5,352 nucleotides of DNA from JBDRNO01 sp043811005. Lineage in GTDB: Bacteria; Bacteroidota; Bacteroidia; NORP154. The translations under genes and the position numbers were made by a program. Shown piece by piece: positions 1-5,352 of this stretch (positions within the stretch are counted from its first letter, which is position 1; every line of letters starts with the position of its first letter). The notes beneath the pieces are model-generated. The model was not told where the DNA came from. It saw only the letters and a list, made by a program, of their open reading frames with translations, and searched no databases. The stretch covers positions 1 through 5,352 of the forward strand of contig JBDRNO010000003.1 of the NCBI GenBank assembly GCA_043811005.1, in the 5' to 3' direction.

Positions 1-1
1 T

Positions 2-661
2 GACCGCAAGGAGCCGGAATTTGGCGCAAGGATACAGCTACCCGTACCCAAAGGTGAAGCAGCTATCAGCTACCATCATCGCACTGCCGACTTTACCGGG
101 CTGGTTGCGGATAGCGTATTGCCAGCACGAAGAGCATATCCGGAAGACCGGCTAGGGATTGACGGGAAATGGGACCTGGGGCCAGGGCTTTGGTTCGAAT
201 ATGTGCTCCAATACAATCATCCTGACAATAATTATATGCTGTCATGGGTAAATTACCTGAACGTAGGCATTGACTATACTTTCAGCTTAGGGAACGGGTT
301 GAACATGATGACGGAATTTTTCCGCTTTAGTAATGCAGATGAACCATTCGGGAAAGGTATCAGTAAAAATTTTTCTGTGATCTCAGCAAACTACCCTATC
401 GGGCTTATGGACAGGATTTCGTGCATGGTTTATTTCAGTTGGGGTGACCAATCCTGGTACCGGTTCATCAACCTCCAGCGCCAGTATGATTACTGGAGCT
501 TTTACCTGTTAGCATTCTGGAACCCCGAACAATTCGATATCTATAATTTCAGTGCGGAAAGGAACCTGTTTGCGGGAAAGGGTTTTCAATTTATGGCTGT
601 ATATAATTTTGATGAGAACAATTTTAAATGTAAAAAATCAAGACATAAAGAAAAAAAGTAA
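2..661 (+). CDS. Outer-membrane beta-barrel-like protein, 5' partial
   Basis: The reading frame is open from the first bases of the window, so the start lies upstream and 219 C-terminal codons are visible. A TTG at 119 is not a credible start because coding-like sequence (KGEAAISYHHRTADFTG) runs before it. The protein is rich in alternating aromatic and polar residues, with short beta-strand-like stretches such as GLWFEYVLQYNH, YLNVGIDYTFSL, GLNMMTEFFRF and GFQFMAVYNF separated by turns with G, N, D and P. This pattern fits an outer-membrane barrel, but I cannot name the family. Similar uncharacterised barrel proteins are, from memory, encoded beside LolA-like and FtsX-type ABC genes in Bacteroidota, so it may be the outer-membrane partner of the downstream system. 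The last strand ends in F at 608-610, as barrel proteins normally end, but a 16-residue lysine-rich tail follows (see the finding on a lost stop). GC content is visibly higher than in the ABC genes. Confidence 0.72.
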   Translation, partial: DRKEPEFGARIQLPVPKGEAAISYHHRTADFTGLVADSVLPARRAYPEDRLGIDGKWDLGPGLWFEYVLQYNHPDNNYMLSWVNYLNVGIDYTFSLGNGLNMMTEFFRFSNADEPFGKGISKNFSVISANYPIGLMDRISCMVYFSWGDQSWYRFINLQRQYDYWSFYLLAFWNPEQFDIYNFSAERNLFAGKGFQFMAVYNFDENNFKCKKSRHKEKK

Positions 662-703
662 TTTTGTCACCAAATCGTATCTGTTTAGCGTAAATAAAGA
701 GAT

Positions 704-914
704 TGACTAACTCCGTCCTTTAGGGCTGAGAAAAAGCGAATAAAACATTACACATGGGCTTTAGCCCTTAAGATGTAAACAAAGTAAGGGAGTATATAAA
801 AAATCAGGAAAACATCATAAAAAGAAAACTTGGGAGGATAAAAAAAAGGATGGGCTAAAGCCCGCTGTTCTGGGTCAGTTCGTTAACCCCCGCCATAAAT
901 AACGGGGTTAGTCA
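704..914. repeat. Symmetric MITE-like or REP-doublet element, about 211 bp
   Basis: The ends are inverted copies: TGACTAACTCCGT at 704-716 and, read on the other strand, TGACTAACCCCGT at 902-914 (12 of 13 match). Four hairpins lie inside: 711-730 (CTCCGTCCTT with TAGGGCTGAG, one mismatch), 756-767 (GGGCTTTAGCCC), 852-863 (GGGCTAAAGCCC, the exact reverse complement of the previous one) and 884-910 (TAACCCCCG with CGGGGTTA, one bulge). The inner hairpins sit about the same distance from each end (52 and 51 bases). There is no coding capacity and no clear target-site duplication. It is most likely a non-autonomous repeat mobilised by an enzyme encoded elsewhere, such as an IS transposase or a REP-associated Y1 enzyme; this is inference. 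Confidence 0.6.
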
Positions 915-954
915 GCCATAAATTGAGAAATTAGTATTATTTATATATTGCGCT

Positions 955-981
955 CTTTGCGCACTTAGCGAGCTTTGCGTG
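955..981. repeat. Three 9-nt units of a CTTTGCG repeat
   Basis: The units CTTTGCGCA (955-963), CTTAGCGAG (964-972) and CTTTGCGTG (973-981) form an exact 9-nt period, with a decayed fourth unit just before them (946-954, core TTGCG). Short CTTTGCG-type repeats are, from memory, widespread between genes in Bacteroidota; their function is unknown. This copy lies about 70 bases before the ATPase start. Confidence 0.6.
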
Positions 982-1049
982 AGAATAAATTAAATATTTT
1001 GTCAGAATTGGTCAAAATTTAACTTTTTAGGTATTAAAACAAATAACAG

Positions 1050-1748
1050 ATGGAAAACTCTAGCATCATTTCAATCGAGAATCTGGTAAAACGCTTTCCT
1101 ATTGGAGGAGGTGAATTTACTGCTTTGGATGGCATCAACCTTACTTTTAGTAAAGGTGAGTTTGCCGGGATTGCCGGTCCCAGCGGGTCCGGTAAAACAA
1201 CTATACTAAATATTATCGGTTCTCTGGATGACCCTTCTGAAGGGAAAGCGATCGTATTGGGAAAGTCCATTGGTGATCTTTCGCATAAAGCAGCAGCAAA
1301 ACTTCGCAAGGAAAGCCTCGGCTTTATCTTTCAGACATACAATCTTTTACCTGTTTACACGGTATTTGAAAATGTTGAATTTCCATTGCTTCTATTCAAT
1401 ATGAGTGCTGCTAAAAGAAAAGAAGCAGTGCAGGATGCACTTGATTGGGTTGATTTAACTGATAAAATAAAATCCAAACCTGCCCAATTATCAGGAGGGG
1501 AGTGCCAGAGGGTGGCAATTGCCAGGGCAATGGTTAAAAAACCTATAATTGTGTTGGCTGATGAACCTACTGCTAATTTAGATTCTGAGAATTCACATCA
1601 TATTTTACAGACCATGGAAAAACTAAATAAGGAGCTGCAGACAACCTTCATCTTTGCCACGCACGATGATAAAGTAATGAAGTATTTAAAAAGAAAAATT
1701 CTTCTTGAAGATGGTAAAGTAACTGCTGATGATATTATAAGAACTTAA
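1050..1748 (+). CDS. ABC transporter ATP-binding protein, LolD/MacB family
   Basis: This is a complete 232-residue ATPase, the usual length for LolD-type proteins. It would bind and hydrolyse ATP on the cytoplasmic face and drive the two permeases encoded next. Visible motifs in order: Walker A GPSGSGKT (43-50), Q-loop Q95 in FIFQTYNLLP, signature LSGGE (147-151) with C152 where Q is more common, Walker B IIVLADEP (166-173) with catalytic E172, D-loop NLD (176-178) and switch histidine H205 in ATHDD. All catalytic residues are present. The layout matches the LolD/FtsE/MacB-ATPase branch of PF00005, which pairs with FtsX-fold permeases. The ATG at 1050 is preceded by AT-rich sequence without a Shine-Dalgarno site, as is common in Bacteroidota, and gives the usual short N-terminus before the first strand. 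The next gene begins 13 bases after the stop. True LolD, MacB ATPase or an uncharacterised relative cannot be told apart here, so no symbol is given. Confidence 0.95.
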   Translation: MENSSIISIENLVKRFPIGGGEFTALDGINLTFSKGEFAGIAGPSGSGKTTILNIIGSLDDPSEGKAIVLGKSIGDLSHKAAAKLRKESLGFIFQTYNLLPVYTVFENVEFPLLLFNMSAAKRKEAVQDALDWVDLTDKIKSKPAQLSGGECQRVAIARAMVKKPIIVLADEPTANLDSENSHHILQTMEKLNKELQTTFIFATHDDKVMKYLKRKILLEDGKVTADDIIRT

Positions 1749-1753
1749 GGAGG
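1747..1753 (+). promoter_or_regulatory. Strong Shine-Dalgarno site for the first permease
   Basis: AAGGAGG overlaps the stop codon of the ATPase gene and ends 8 bases before the ATG at 1762. It fixes the permease start. The two other complete genes with their own intergenic leaders (starts at 1050 and 4406) lack such a site. Confidence 0.8.
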
Positions 1754-1761
1754 ATAAAACC

Positions 1762-2934
1762 ATGATAGCAATAAAACTAGCCTATCGAAATTTGGTTGGT
1801 GCAGGATTACGAACCTGGCTCAATGTGATTGTATTGGCATTTGTTTTGTTCATGATAATCTGGCATTATGGAATACTGGATGGCTGGAACCAGGAAGCCA
1901 GGCGTGATATGGCAAACTGGGAAGTTGGTTCAGGACAATACTGGCACCAAAATTACGATCCTTATGATTTTTTTACCCTGGAAGAAAGTCATGCTAAAAT
2001 TCCTGAAGTGTTACAAAAAGCAATTTCTAAAGGAGTATTAACTCCCATATTAATATCACAGGCATCTGTTTATCCTGAGGGTAGAATTCAGAGTATGCTT
2101 CTTAAAGGAATCATTCCCGATCAAAAAGTTGTTGCGATACCAGGCACTGTTCTCAACATTAAATCAGAAGAAATACCTGTTGTTATTGGTAGAAGAATGG
2201 CAAAAAATTGCAAACTACAAGAAGGTGATGTAACCACCATTAGATGGAGAGATATTAATGGAACTTTTGATGCTGCCGAAGTGAAAGTGGCAAAAGTTTT
2301 TAATTGTAATGTTCCTGGTGTAGACAACGGACAAATGTATATCCATATTAATACACTCCAGGAAATGATGCAAGCGCCTGGTGAAGCTACCATGTTTATC
2401 ATTGATGAAGATTCCGAAATGGATGAAACTGTTTCAGGATGGGTATATAAAGACTTTGATTTCTTAATGACTGAAATGAATGAAATGATGAAAATGAAAA
2501 AAGTTGGCGGATCATTTCTTTATGTTATTCTAATGCTTTTGGCAATGTTAGCAATTTTTGACACACAGGTGTTATCCATTTTCAGAAGACAAAAAGAAAT
2601 AGGAACTTATATTGCATTGGGAATGACCCGCAGACAGGTTGTTAGTCTTTTTACAGTTGAAGGGGCAATGCATGCTATTTTAGCAGTTATATTCATTGCA
2701 ATTTTTGGAACACCACTACTTATCTGGTTAATGTCTAAAGGAATGTCCATGCCTGCCGGAACGGATGATATGGGTATTGCAATTGCAGAAACTATTTATC
2801 CGGTTTATGGAGCTGGCTTAATCTTTGGAACTTCATTACTTGTTTTTGTAATTACTTTGATTGTTAGCTATCTGCCAGCCCGCAAAATTTCTAAAATGAA
2901 ACCAACTGACGCTATAAAAGGGAAAATACAATGA
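1762..2934 (+). CDS. ABC transporter permease 1, FtsX/LolC-E/MacB type
   Basis: This complete 390-residue protein is close to the usual LolC/LolE length of about 400. Visible order: a short cytoplasmic N-terminus, TM1 at about 19-41, a large periplasmic domain at about 42-248, then TM2 (about 251-273), TM3 (about 302-325) and TM4 (about 347-371). The periplasmic domain has the family pattern IG..MA....L..GD at 142-156. The cytoplasmic coupling segment EIGTYIALGMTRRQV (279-293) and the C-terminal YLPARKISKMKPTDAIK (370 onward) are hallmarks of the FtsX domain (PF02687), with a MacB-like periplasmic domain (PF12704) inferred. It would form a heterodimer with permease 2 on the ATPase. Members of this class move cargo on the periplasmic side, for example LolCDE releasing lipoproteins to LolA. 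The stretch before TM2 is Met-rich (M236, M239, M242, M243, M245), as is the loop after TM3. The start is fixed by a strong ribosome site; the TGA stop overlaps the next ATG. Confidence 0.92.
   Translation: MIAIKLAYRNLVGAGLRTWLNVIVLAFVLFMIIWHYGILDGWNQEARRDMANWEVGSGQYWHQNYDPYDFFTLEESHAKIPEVLQKAISKGVLTPILISQASVYPEGRIQSMLLKGIIPDQKVVAIPGTVLNIKSEEIPVVIGRRMAKNCKLQEGDVTTIRWRDINGTFDAAEVKVAKVFNCNVPGVDNGQMYIHINTLQEMMQAPGEATMFIIDEDSEMDETVSGWVYKDFDFLMTEMNEMMKMKKVGGSFLYVILMLLAMLAIFDTQVLSIFRRQKEIGTYIALGMTRRQVVSLFTVEGAMHAILAVIFIAIFGTPLLIWLMSKGMSMPAGTDDMGIAIAETIYPVYGAGLIFGTSLLVFVITLIVSYLPARKISKMKPTDAIKGKIQ
2931..2934 (+). promoter_or_regulatory. ATGA overlap coupling the two permease genes
   Basis: The ATG of permease 2 (2931-2933) overlaps the TGA of permease 1 (2932-2934). 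A weak AAAGGG site lies 8 bases upstream (2917-2922). Such overlaps usually mean translational coupling and equal dosage, which suits two subunits of one heterodimer. Confidence 0.85.
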
Positions 2935-4205
2935 TACGTTTTTTATTTAAAGGATTATTAAGAGACCGGAATCGCAGTTTACTACCTATTCTGGTCGTTG
3001 CTGCAGGTGTTACACTTACTGTATTTTTGCATTGTTATATTACAGGTGTTTTGGGTGACATGATTGAGTTTTCAGCAAATTATACTTCAGGACATGTAAA
3101 AGTAATGACACGCGCCTATGCTGAAAATAAAAATCAGGTACCCAATGATCTTGCATTAATAGAAGTAAATGACTTAATAAGTAACCTGCAGAAAGACTAC
3201 CCAACCATGGAATTTGTTCAACGAATAAACTTCGGTGGTTTATTAGATGCTCCTGACGAATATGGAGAAACTAAAAAGCAAGGCATAGCAGCCGGATTAG
3301 CTGTTGATCTCTTATCTGAAAATAGTAAGGAAATTGACCGAATAAACATAAAAAAATCGTTAAGAAAAGGACGTTTACCGGAAAAGCCAAATGAAGTATT
3401 AATCAGTAATGAATTTGCTGATAAACTGGATGTTGAACCCGGAGGAATTGTTACGCTAATCACTTCAACAATGTATGGAGGTATGTCAATTCAGAATTTT
3501 ACAGTTTCAGGCACCATTGAATTCGGAGTACAAATGATGGACAGAAGTGGCATGATTGCTGACATTTCAGGAATTCAAAATGCTTTGGACATGGAAGATG
3601 CATGTGGCGAAATTCTCGGTTTCCTTGACTCACCAAATTATGATGATATACTAGCTTCGAATGTTGAAAATACCTTTAATGATAAGTACTCAGATCCTAA
3701 TGATGAATTTTCTCCTGTTATGACCAGGTTAAAAAATGACTCTATAATGTCTGGTTATTTTGATTACGTAGATGGTTTTGTTGGCATAATTGTGACCGTT
3801 TTTATACTTGCAATGTCTATTGTATTGTGGAACACCGGACTAATTGGGGGATTAAGAAGGTATGGCGAGATAGGTGTTCGTCTGGCAATTGGTGAAGGGA
3901 AAGGCCACATTTACCGTTCAATGATATATGAAGCTTTATTAATTGGTATTGTGGGTTCCTTTTTAGGAACATTGGTTGGGCTTGGATTCTCTTATTGGTT
4001 GCAGGAAGTAGGAATAGATATTGGAGACATGATGAAAAGTTCAAAAATGATGATGCCAGGTGTTTTTAGGGCAAATATTACTACTCCTGCTTACTATTTA
4101 GGATTTATCCCCGGGTTATTTTCAGTTGTTCTTGGAACCATGCTTTCCGGTATTGGAATTTATAAACGCAAAACTGCACAATTGTTTAAAGAATTGGAAA
4201 CTTAA
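2931..4205 (+). CDS. ABC transporter permease 2, FtsX/LolC-E type
   Basis: This complete 424-residue permease is clearly different in sequence from permease 1, so the pair should work as a heterodimer, like LolC with LolE. TM1 lies at about 17-41, then a periplasmic domain at about 42-280 with the family-like pattern G.LP..P.EVLIS..FA..L.V.PGG (147-172). TM2 is at about 282-305, a cytoplasmic coupling segment EIGVRLAIGEGKGHIYR at 313-329, TM3 at about 335-357 and TM4 at about 387-410. The motif WNTGLIGGLRRYGEIG before the coupling segment is typical of the FtsX domain. The tail IYKRKTAQLFKELET lacks the proline-containing ending (PAR.....P..A) seen in permease 1. The loop between TM3 and TM4 has a methionine cluster (M367, M368, M373-M375). 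The start codon overlaps the permease 1 stop. The cargo is unknown. Confidence 0.92.
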   Translation: MIRFLFKGLLRDRNRSLLPILVVAAGVTLTVFLHCYITGVLGDMIEFSANYTSGHVKVMTRAYAENKNQVPNDLALIEVNDLISNLQKDYPTMEFVQRINFGGLLDAPDEYGETKKQGIAAGLAVDLLSENSKEIDRINIKKSLRKGRLPEKPNEVLISNEFADKLDVEPGGIVTLITSTMYGGMSIQNFTVSGTIEFGVQMMDRSGMIADISGIQNALDMEDACGEILGFLDSPNYDDILASNVENTFNDKYSDPNDEFSPVMTRLKNDSIMSGYFDYVDGFVGIIVTVFILAMSIVLWNTGLIGGLRRYGEIGVRLAIGEGKGHIYRSMIYEALLIGIVGSFLGTLVGLGFSYWLQEVGIDIGDMMKSSKMMMPGVFRANITTPAYYLGFIPGLFSVVLGTMLSGIGIYKRKTAQLFKELET

Positions 4206-4405
4206 GAACATAACTTCGTAAATTAATTAAAAAAAGTAATTATATGAAATTGAGTTAACTATAAATAAGATAATGTTGCTGGGTACTGGTTACTGGGTAC
4301 TGGGTGGTATATGTAGACTATGAGTTTGAGGAAAAAACCAACAACCCAGATCCCAGCGCCAAGAACCCAGAACCTGATTATTAAATTTAAAAAAATCAAT
4401 TAATT
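4206..4405. other. 200-base gap between permease 2 and the LolA-like gene
   Basis: No gene is visible. The gap holds an inverted heptanucleotide array (4274-4377) flanked by AT-rich sequence. No T-tailed terminator and no clear promoter were found, so whether the LolA-like gene is read from the ABC promoter is open. Confidence 0.7.
4274..4377. repeat. Inverted array of 7-nt CTGGGTA units
   Basis: The left arm has four units with an exact 7-nt period: CTGGGTA (4279-4285), CTGGTTA (4286-4292), CTGGGTA (4293-4299) and CTGGGTG (4300-4306). After a spacer of about 30 bases the right arm carries the complementary type: AACCCAG (4343-4349), ATCCCAG (4350-4356), CGCCAAG (4357-4363), AACCCAG (4364-4370) and a decayed AACCTGA (4371-4377). 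The arms could pair as a long imperfect hairpin. CTGGGTACTGG-type repeats are, from memory, scattered through Bacteroidota genomes; their function is not known. Confidence 0.7.
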
Positions 4406-5152
4406 ATGAGCTATTTTCAGAGTAAACTAATAATATTAATGTTCCTAATCCCAACATTAATCTGGGCACAGGAACCAACAGGAAAAGAAATCCTGGAAAA
4501 GATAGATAAAAACATGGCTGCCAAAAGCACCATCACTACTTCTAAAATGATAATTCATGGAACGCGACATATCCGAACTATTGAAGCTAAAACCTGGGGA
4601 ATGGGTGATGAAAAATCATTCACCGAATACCTGGCTCCTACTCGTGAAAAAGGAACAAAGATGCTTAAGCTGGAAGATAAGCTTTGGATATATTCACCAG
4701 GTTCCGATAGAACTATTCAAATTTCAGGACATATGCTCAAACAATCTTTAATGGGCTCTGATCTTTCTTATGAAGATATGATGGATAATGTAAAACTGCT
4801 TGAAGATTATGATGCAGGTGTTATTGGCTCTGAAATTATTGAAGAAAGAGATTGCTGGATTGTTGAATTACAGGCAAAAACTGCTGAAGTAAATTACCAG
4901 GTCCGAAAAATCTGGGTTGATAAAAATCGTTATATTCCACTTAAAGAAGAATTATATGCTAAAAGCGGAAAACTCTTAAAAAAGACTGAATTGTTTGATA
5001 TTACTAAGATTGAAGAACGCTGGTATCCAAAAAAGATTGTTTTTAAAGACATACTTAAAGACGGGAAAGGCACCGAGTTCATTATAGAAGATATTGAGTT
5101 TGATGTGGAAATACCGGATCATATCTTTTCTAAAGCAAGCTTGAAGAAGTGA
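4406..5152 (+). CDS. LolA-like periplasmic carrier (outer membrane lipoprotein-sorting protein family)
   Basis: This 248-residue protein has a signal peptide: K7, then a hydrophobic core LIILMFLIPTLIW, with likely signal peptidase I cleavage after A21 (IWA|QEP). There is no lipobox cysteine, so it should be soluble in the periplasm. The mature part has the family core from 72 to 126: YLAPTREKGTKMLKL, KLWIYSPGSDRTIQISG and HMLKQSLMGSDLSYEDMM. That pattern is typical of the LolA-like family PF17131 (COG2834 group), a half-barrel fold that holds acyl chains, rather than of classical LolA, which is shorter at about 200 residues. It would carry a lipid or lipoprotein from the ABC transporter towards the outer membrane. 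It lies 200 bases after permease 2 on the same strand. The ATG at 4406 has no Shine-Dalgarno site, only an AT-rich leader, but gives a well-formed signal peptide. Family assignment is firm; cargo and partner are inferred. Confidence 0.9.
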   Translation: MSYFQSKLIILMFLIPTLIWAQEPTGKEILEKIDKNMAAKSTITTSKMIIHGTRHIRTIEAKTWGMGDEKSFTEYLAPTREKGTKMLKLEDKLWIYSPGSDRTIQISGHMLKQSLMGSDLSYEDMMDNVKLLEDYDAGVIGSEIIEERDCWIVELQAKTAEVNYQVRKIWVDKNRYIPLKEELYAKSGKLLKKTELFDITKIEERWYPKKIVFKDILKDGKGTEFIIEDIEFDVEIPDHIFSKASLKK

Positions 5153-5196
5153 GGAGGGGGGAATGTTTTAAGAACCCCTGGGATACAGATAGATTT

Positions 5197-5244
5197 TGTA
5201 AAGACGCATTGAATGCGTCTCTCTGCAACATTGCAATGCGTCTC
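5197..5244. repeat. GACGCATT palindrome with an extra half copy
   Basis: AGACGCATT (5202-5210) pairs perfectly with AATGCGTCT (5212-5220) around a single base, preceded by TGTAA. A second right half, ATTGCAATGCGTCTC (5230-5244), follows, so AATGCGTCTC occurs twice in direct order (5212-5221 and 5235-5244). Palindromes of the type TGTARAGACGCATT...AATGCGTCTCTACA are, from memory, very common between genes in Bacteroidota. Without a T run it is a poor intrinsic terminator. Confidence 0.75.
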
Positions 5245-5284
5245 AAATACCCGAAAAACAGAAAACCATGAAAATAAAAAGGAA

Positions 5285-5310
5285 TGTAAAGACGAGACCG
5301 TGTCTCGTCT
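5285..5310. repeat. Second palindrome of the same family
   Basis: AGACGAGAC (5290-5298) pairs perfectly with GTCTCGTCT (5302-5310) around a three-base loop. It starts with the same TGTAAAGACG decamer (5285-5294) as the palindrome at 5197-5206 but has a different inner stem, so the two are relatives rather than recent copies. Confidence 0.75.
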
Positions 5311-5352
5311 CTATGTACTGCGGGTTTTGGTTTTTCCACCTTTGTTTATATT

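Larger units (their letters stand above)
662..1049. other. 388-base intergenic region filled by repeats
   Basis: No gene is visible on either strand. The stretch holds a symmetric inverted-repeat element (704-914), a short 9-nt periodic repeat (955-981) and an AT-rich leader to the ABC ATPase gene. No convincing terminator with a T run follows the barrel gene, and no clear promoter matching the Bacteroidota consensus was found, although the promoter of the ABC genes is expected in the last 100 bases or so. Confidence 0.75.
5153..5352. other. 200-base end region with palindromic repeats only
   Basis: No convincing gene is visible on either strand. The region holds two palindromes of one family (5197-5244 and 5285-5310). 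The next gene must begin beyond the window. Confidence 0.7.

Noticed and set aside
711..730. Terminator for the barrel gene
   Set aside because: The hairpin is followed by an A run, not a T run, and is better explained as the end of the inverted-repeat element.
994..1001. Possible Bacteroidota -7 element ending in TTTG upstream of the ATPase gene
   Set aside because: The bases are ATATTTTG, which match only the TTTG half of TAnnTTTG, and the spacing to the TTTG at 974-977 is short. Too weak to call.
1034..1309. Minus-strand open frame of 91 codons
   Set aside because: It lies opposite the Walker A region of a clear ATPase gene and has no family-like features.
2121..2402. Minus-strand open frame of 93 codons
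   Set aside because: It lies opposite the periplasmic domain of permease 1; composition is that of an antisense shadow.
3218..4044. Two minus-strand open frames (3218-3463 and 3817-4044)
   Set aside because: Both lie wholly inside permease 2 on the other strand and show no recognisable domain.
4279..4377. CRISPR-like array
   Set aside because: The units are 7 nt with no spacers between them and the two arms are in opposite orientation.
4557..4751. Plus-strand open frame of 64 codons inside the LolA-like gene
   Set aside because: It is out of frame within the most conserved part of the LolA-like protein.
5154..5180. Possible terminator hairpin (G run pairing with AACCCC)
   Set aside because: The stem is only four to five G-C pairs with a large loop and no T run follows.
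5130..5339. Minus-strand open frame of 69 codons after the LolA-like gene
   Set aside because: Much of it consists of translated palindromic repeats, and it has no coding-like composition or leader.

Overview
The window looks like a piece of a Bacteroidota chromosome, probably Bacteroidales or a close relative. This is inferred from the protein types, from AT-rich leaders without Shine-Dalgarno sites before two of the genes, and from four kinds of short palindromic or periodic repeat that I recall as common between genes in that phylum. No rRNA, tRNA, CRISPR array, transposase or phage gene is visible.

Layout, all on the + strand. Positions 2-661 hold the 3' end of a gene for an outer-membrane beta-barrel-like protein whose start lies before the window. 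A 388-base gap (662-1049) holds a symmetric element bounded by inverted repeats and then a 9-nt periodic repeat. Next comes a compact three-gene unit: a LolD/MacB-type ATPase (1050-1748), a first FtsX/LolC-E-type permease (1762-2934) and a second one (2931-4205). The first two are joined by a strong ribosome site and the last two by an ATGA overlap. A 200-base gap (4206-4405) holds inverted heptanucleotide repeats. A secreted LolA-like protein (4406-5152) follows. The final 200 bases hold two copies of a GACG...CGTC palindrome family and no gene.

How the genes may work together: the ATPase and two different permeases would form an inner-membrane transporter of the LolCDE/MacB type, which uses ATP to drive movement in the periplasm rather than solute passage across the membrane. 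The LolA-like protein has the greasy-cargo carrier fold and would take a lipid or lipoprotein from the transporter across the periplasm. The barrel protein upstream could be the outer-membrane end of the route, but it is separated by the repeat-filled gap and has a higher GC content, so its membership is only a guess. The cargo cannot be read from the sequence.

The oddest points are a one-base change that seems to have removed the natural stop of the barrel gene, the symmetric four-hairpin element before the ABC genes, and the repeat array between the permeases and the carrier gene.
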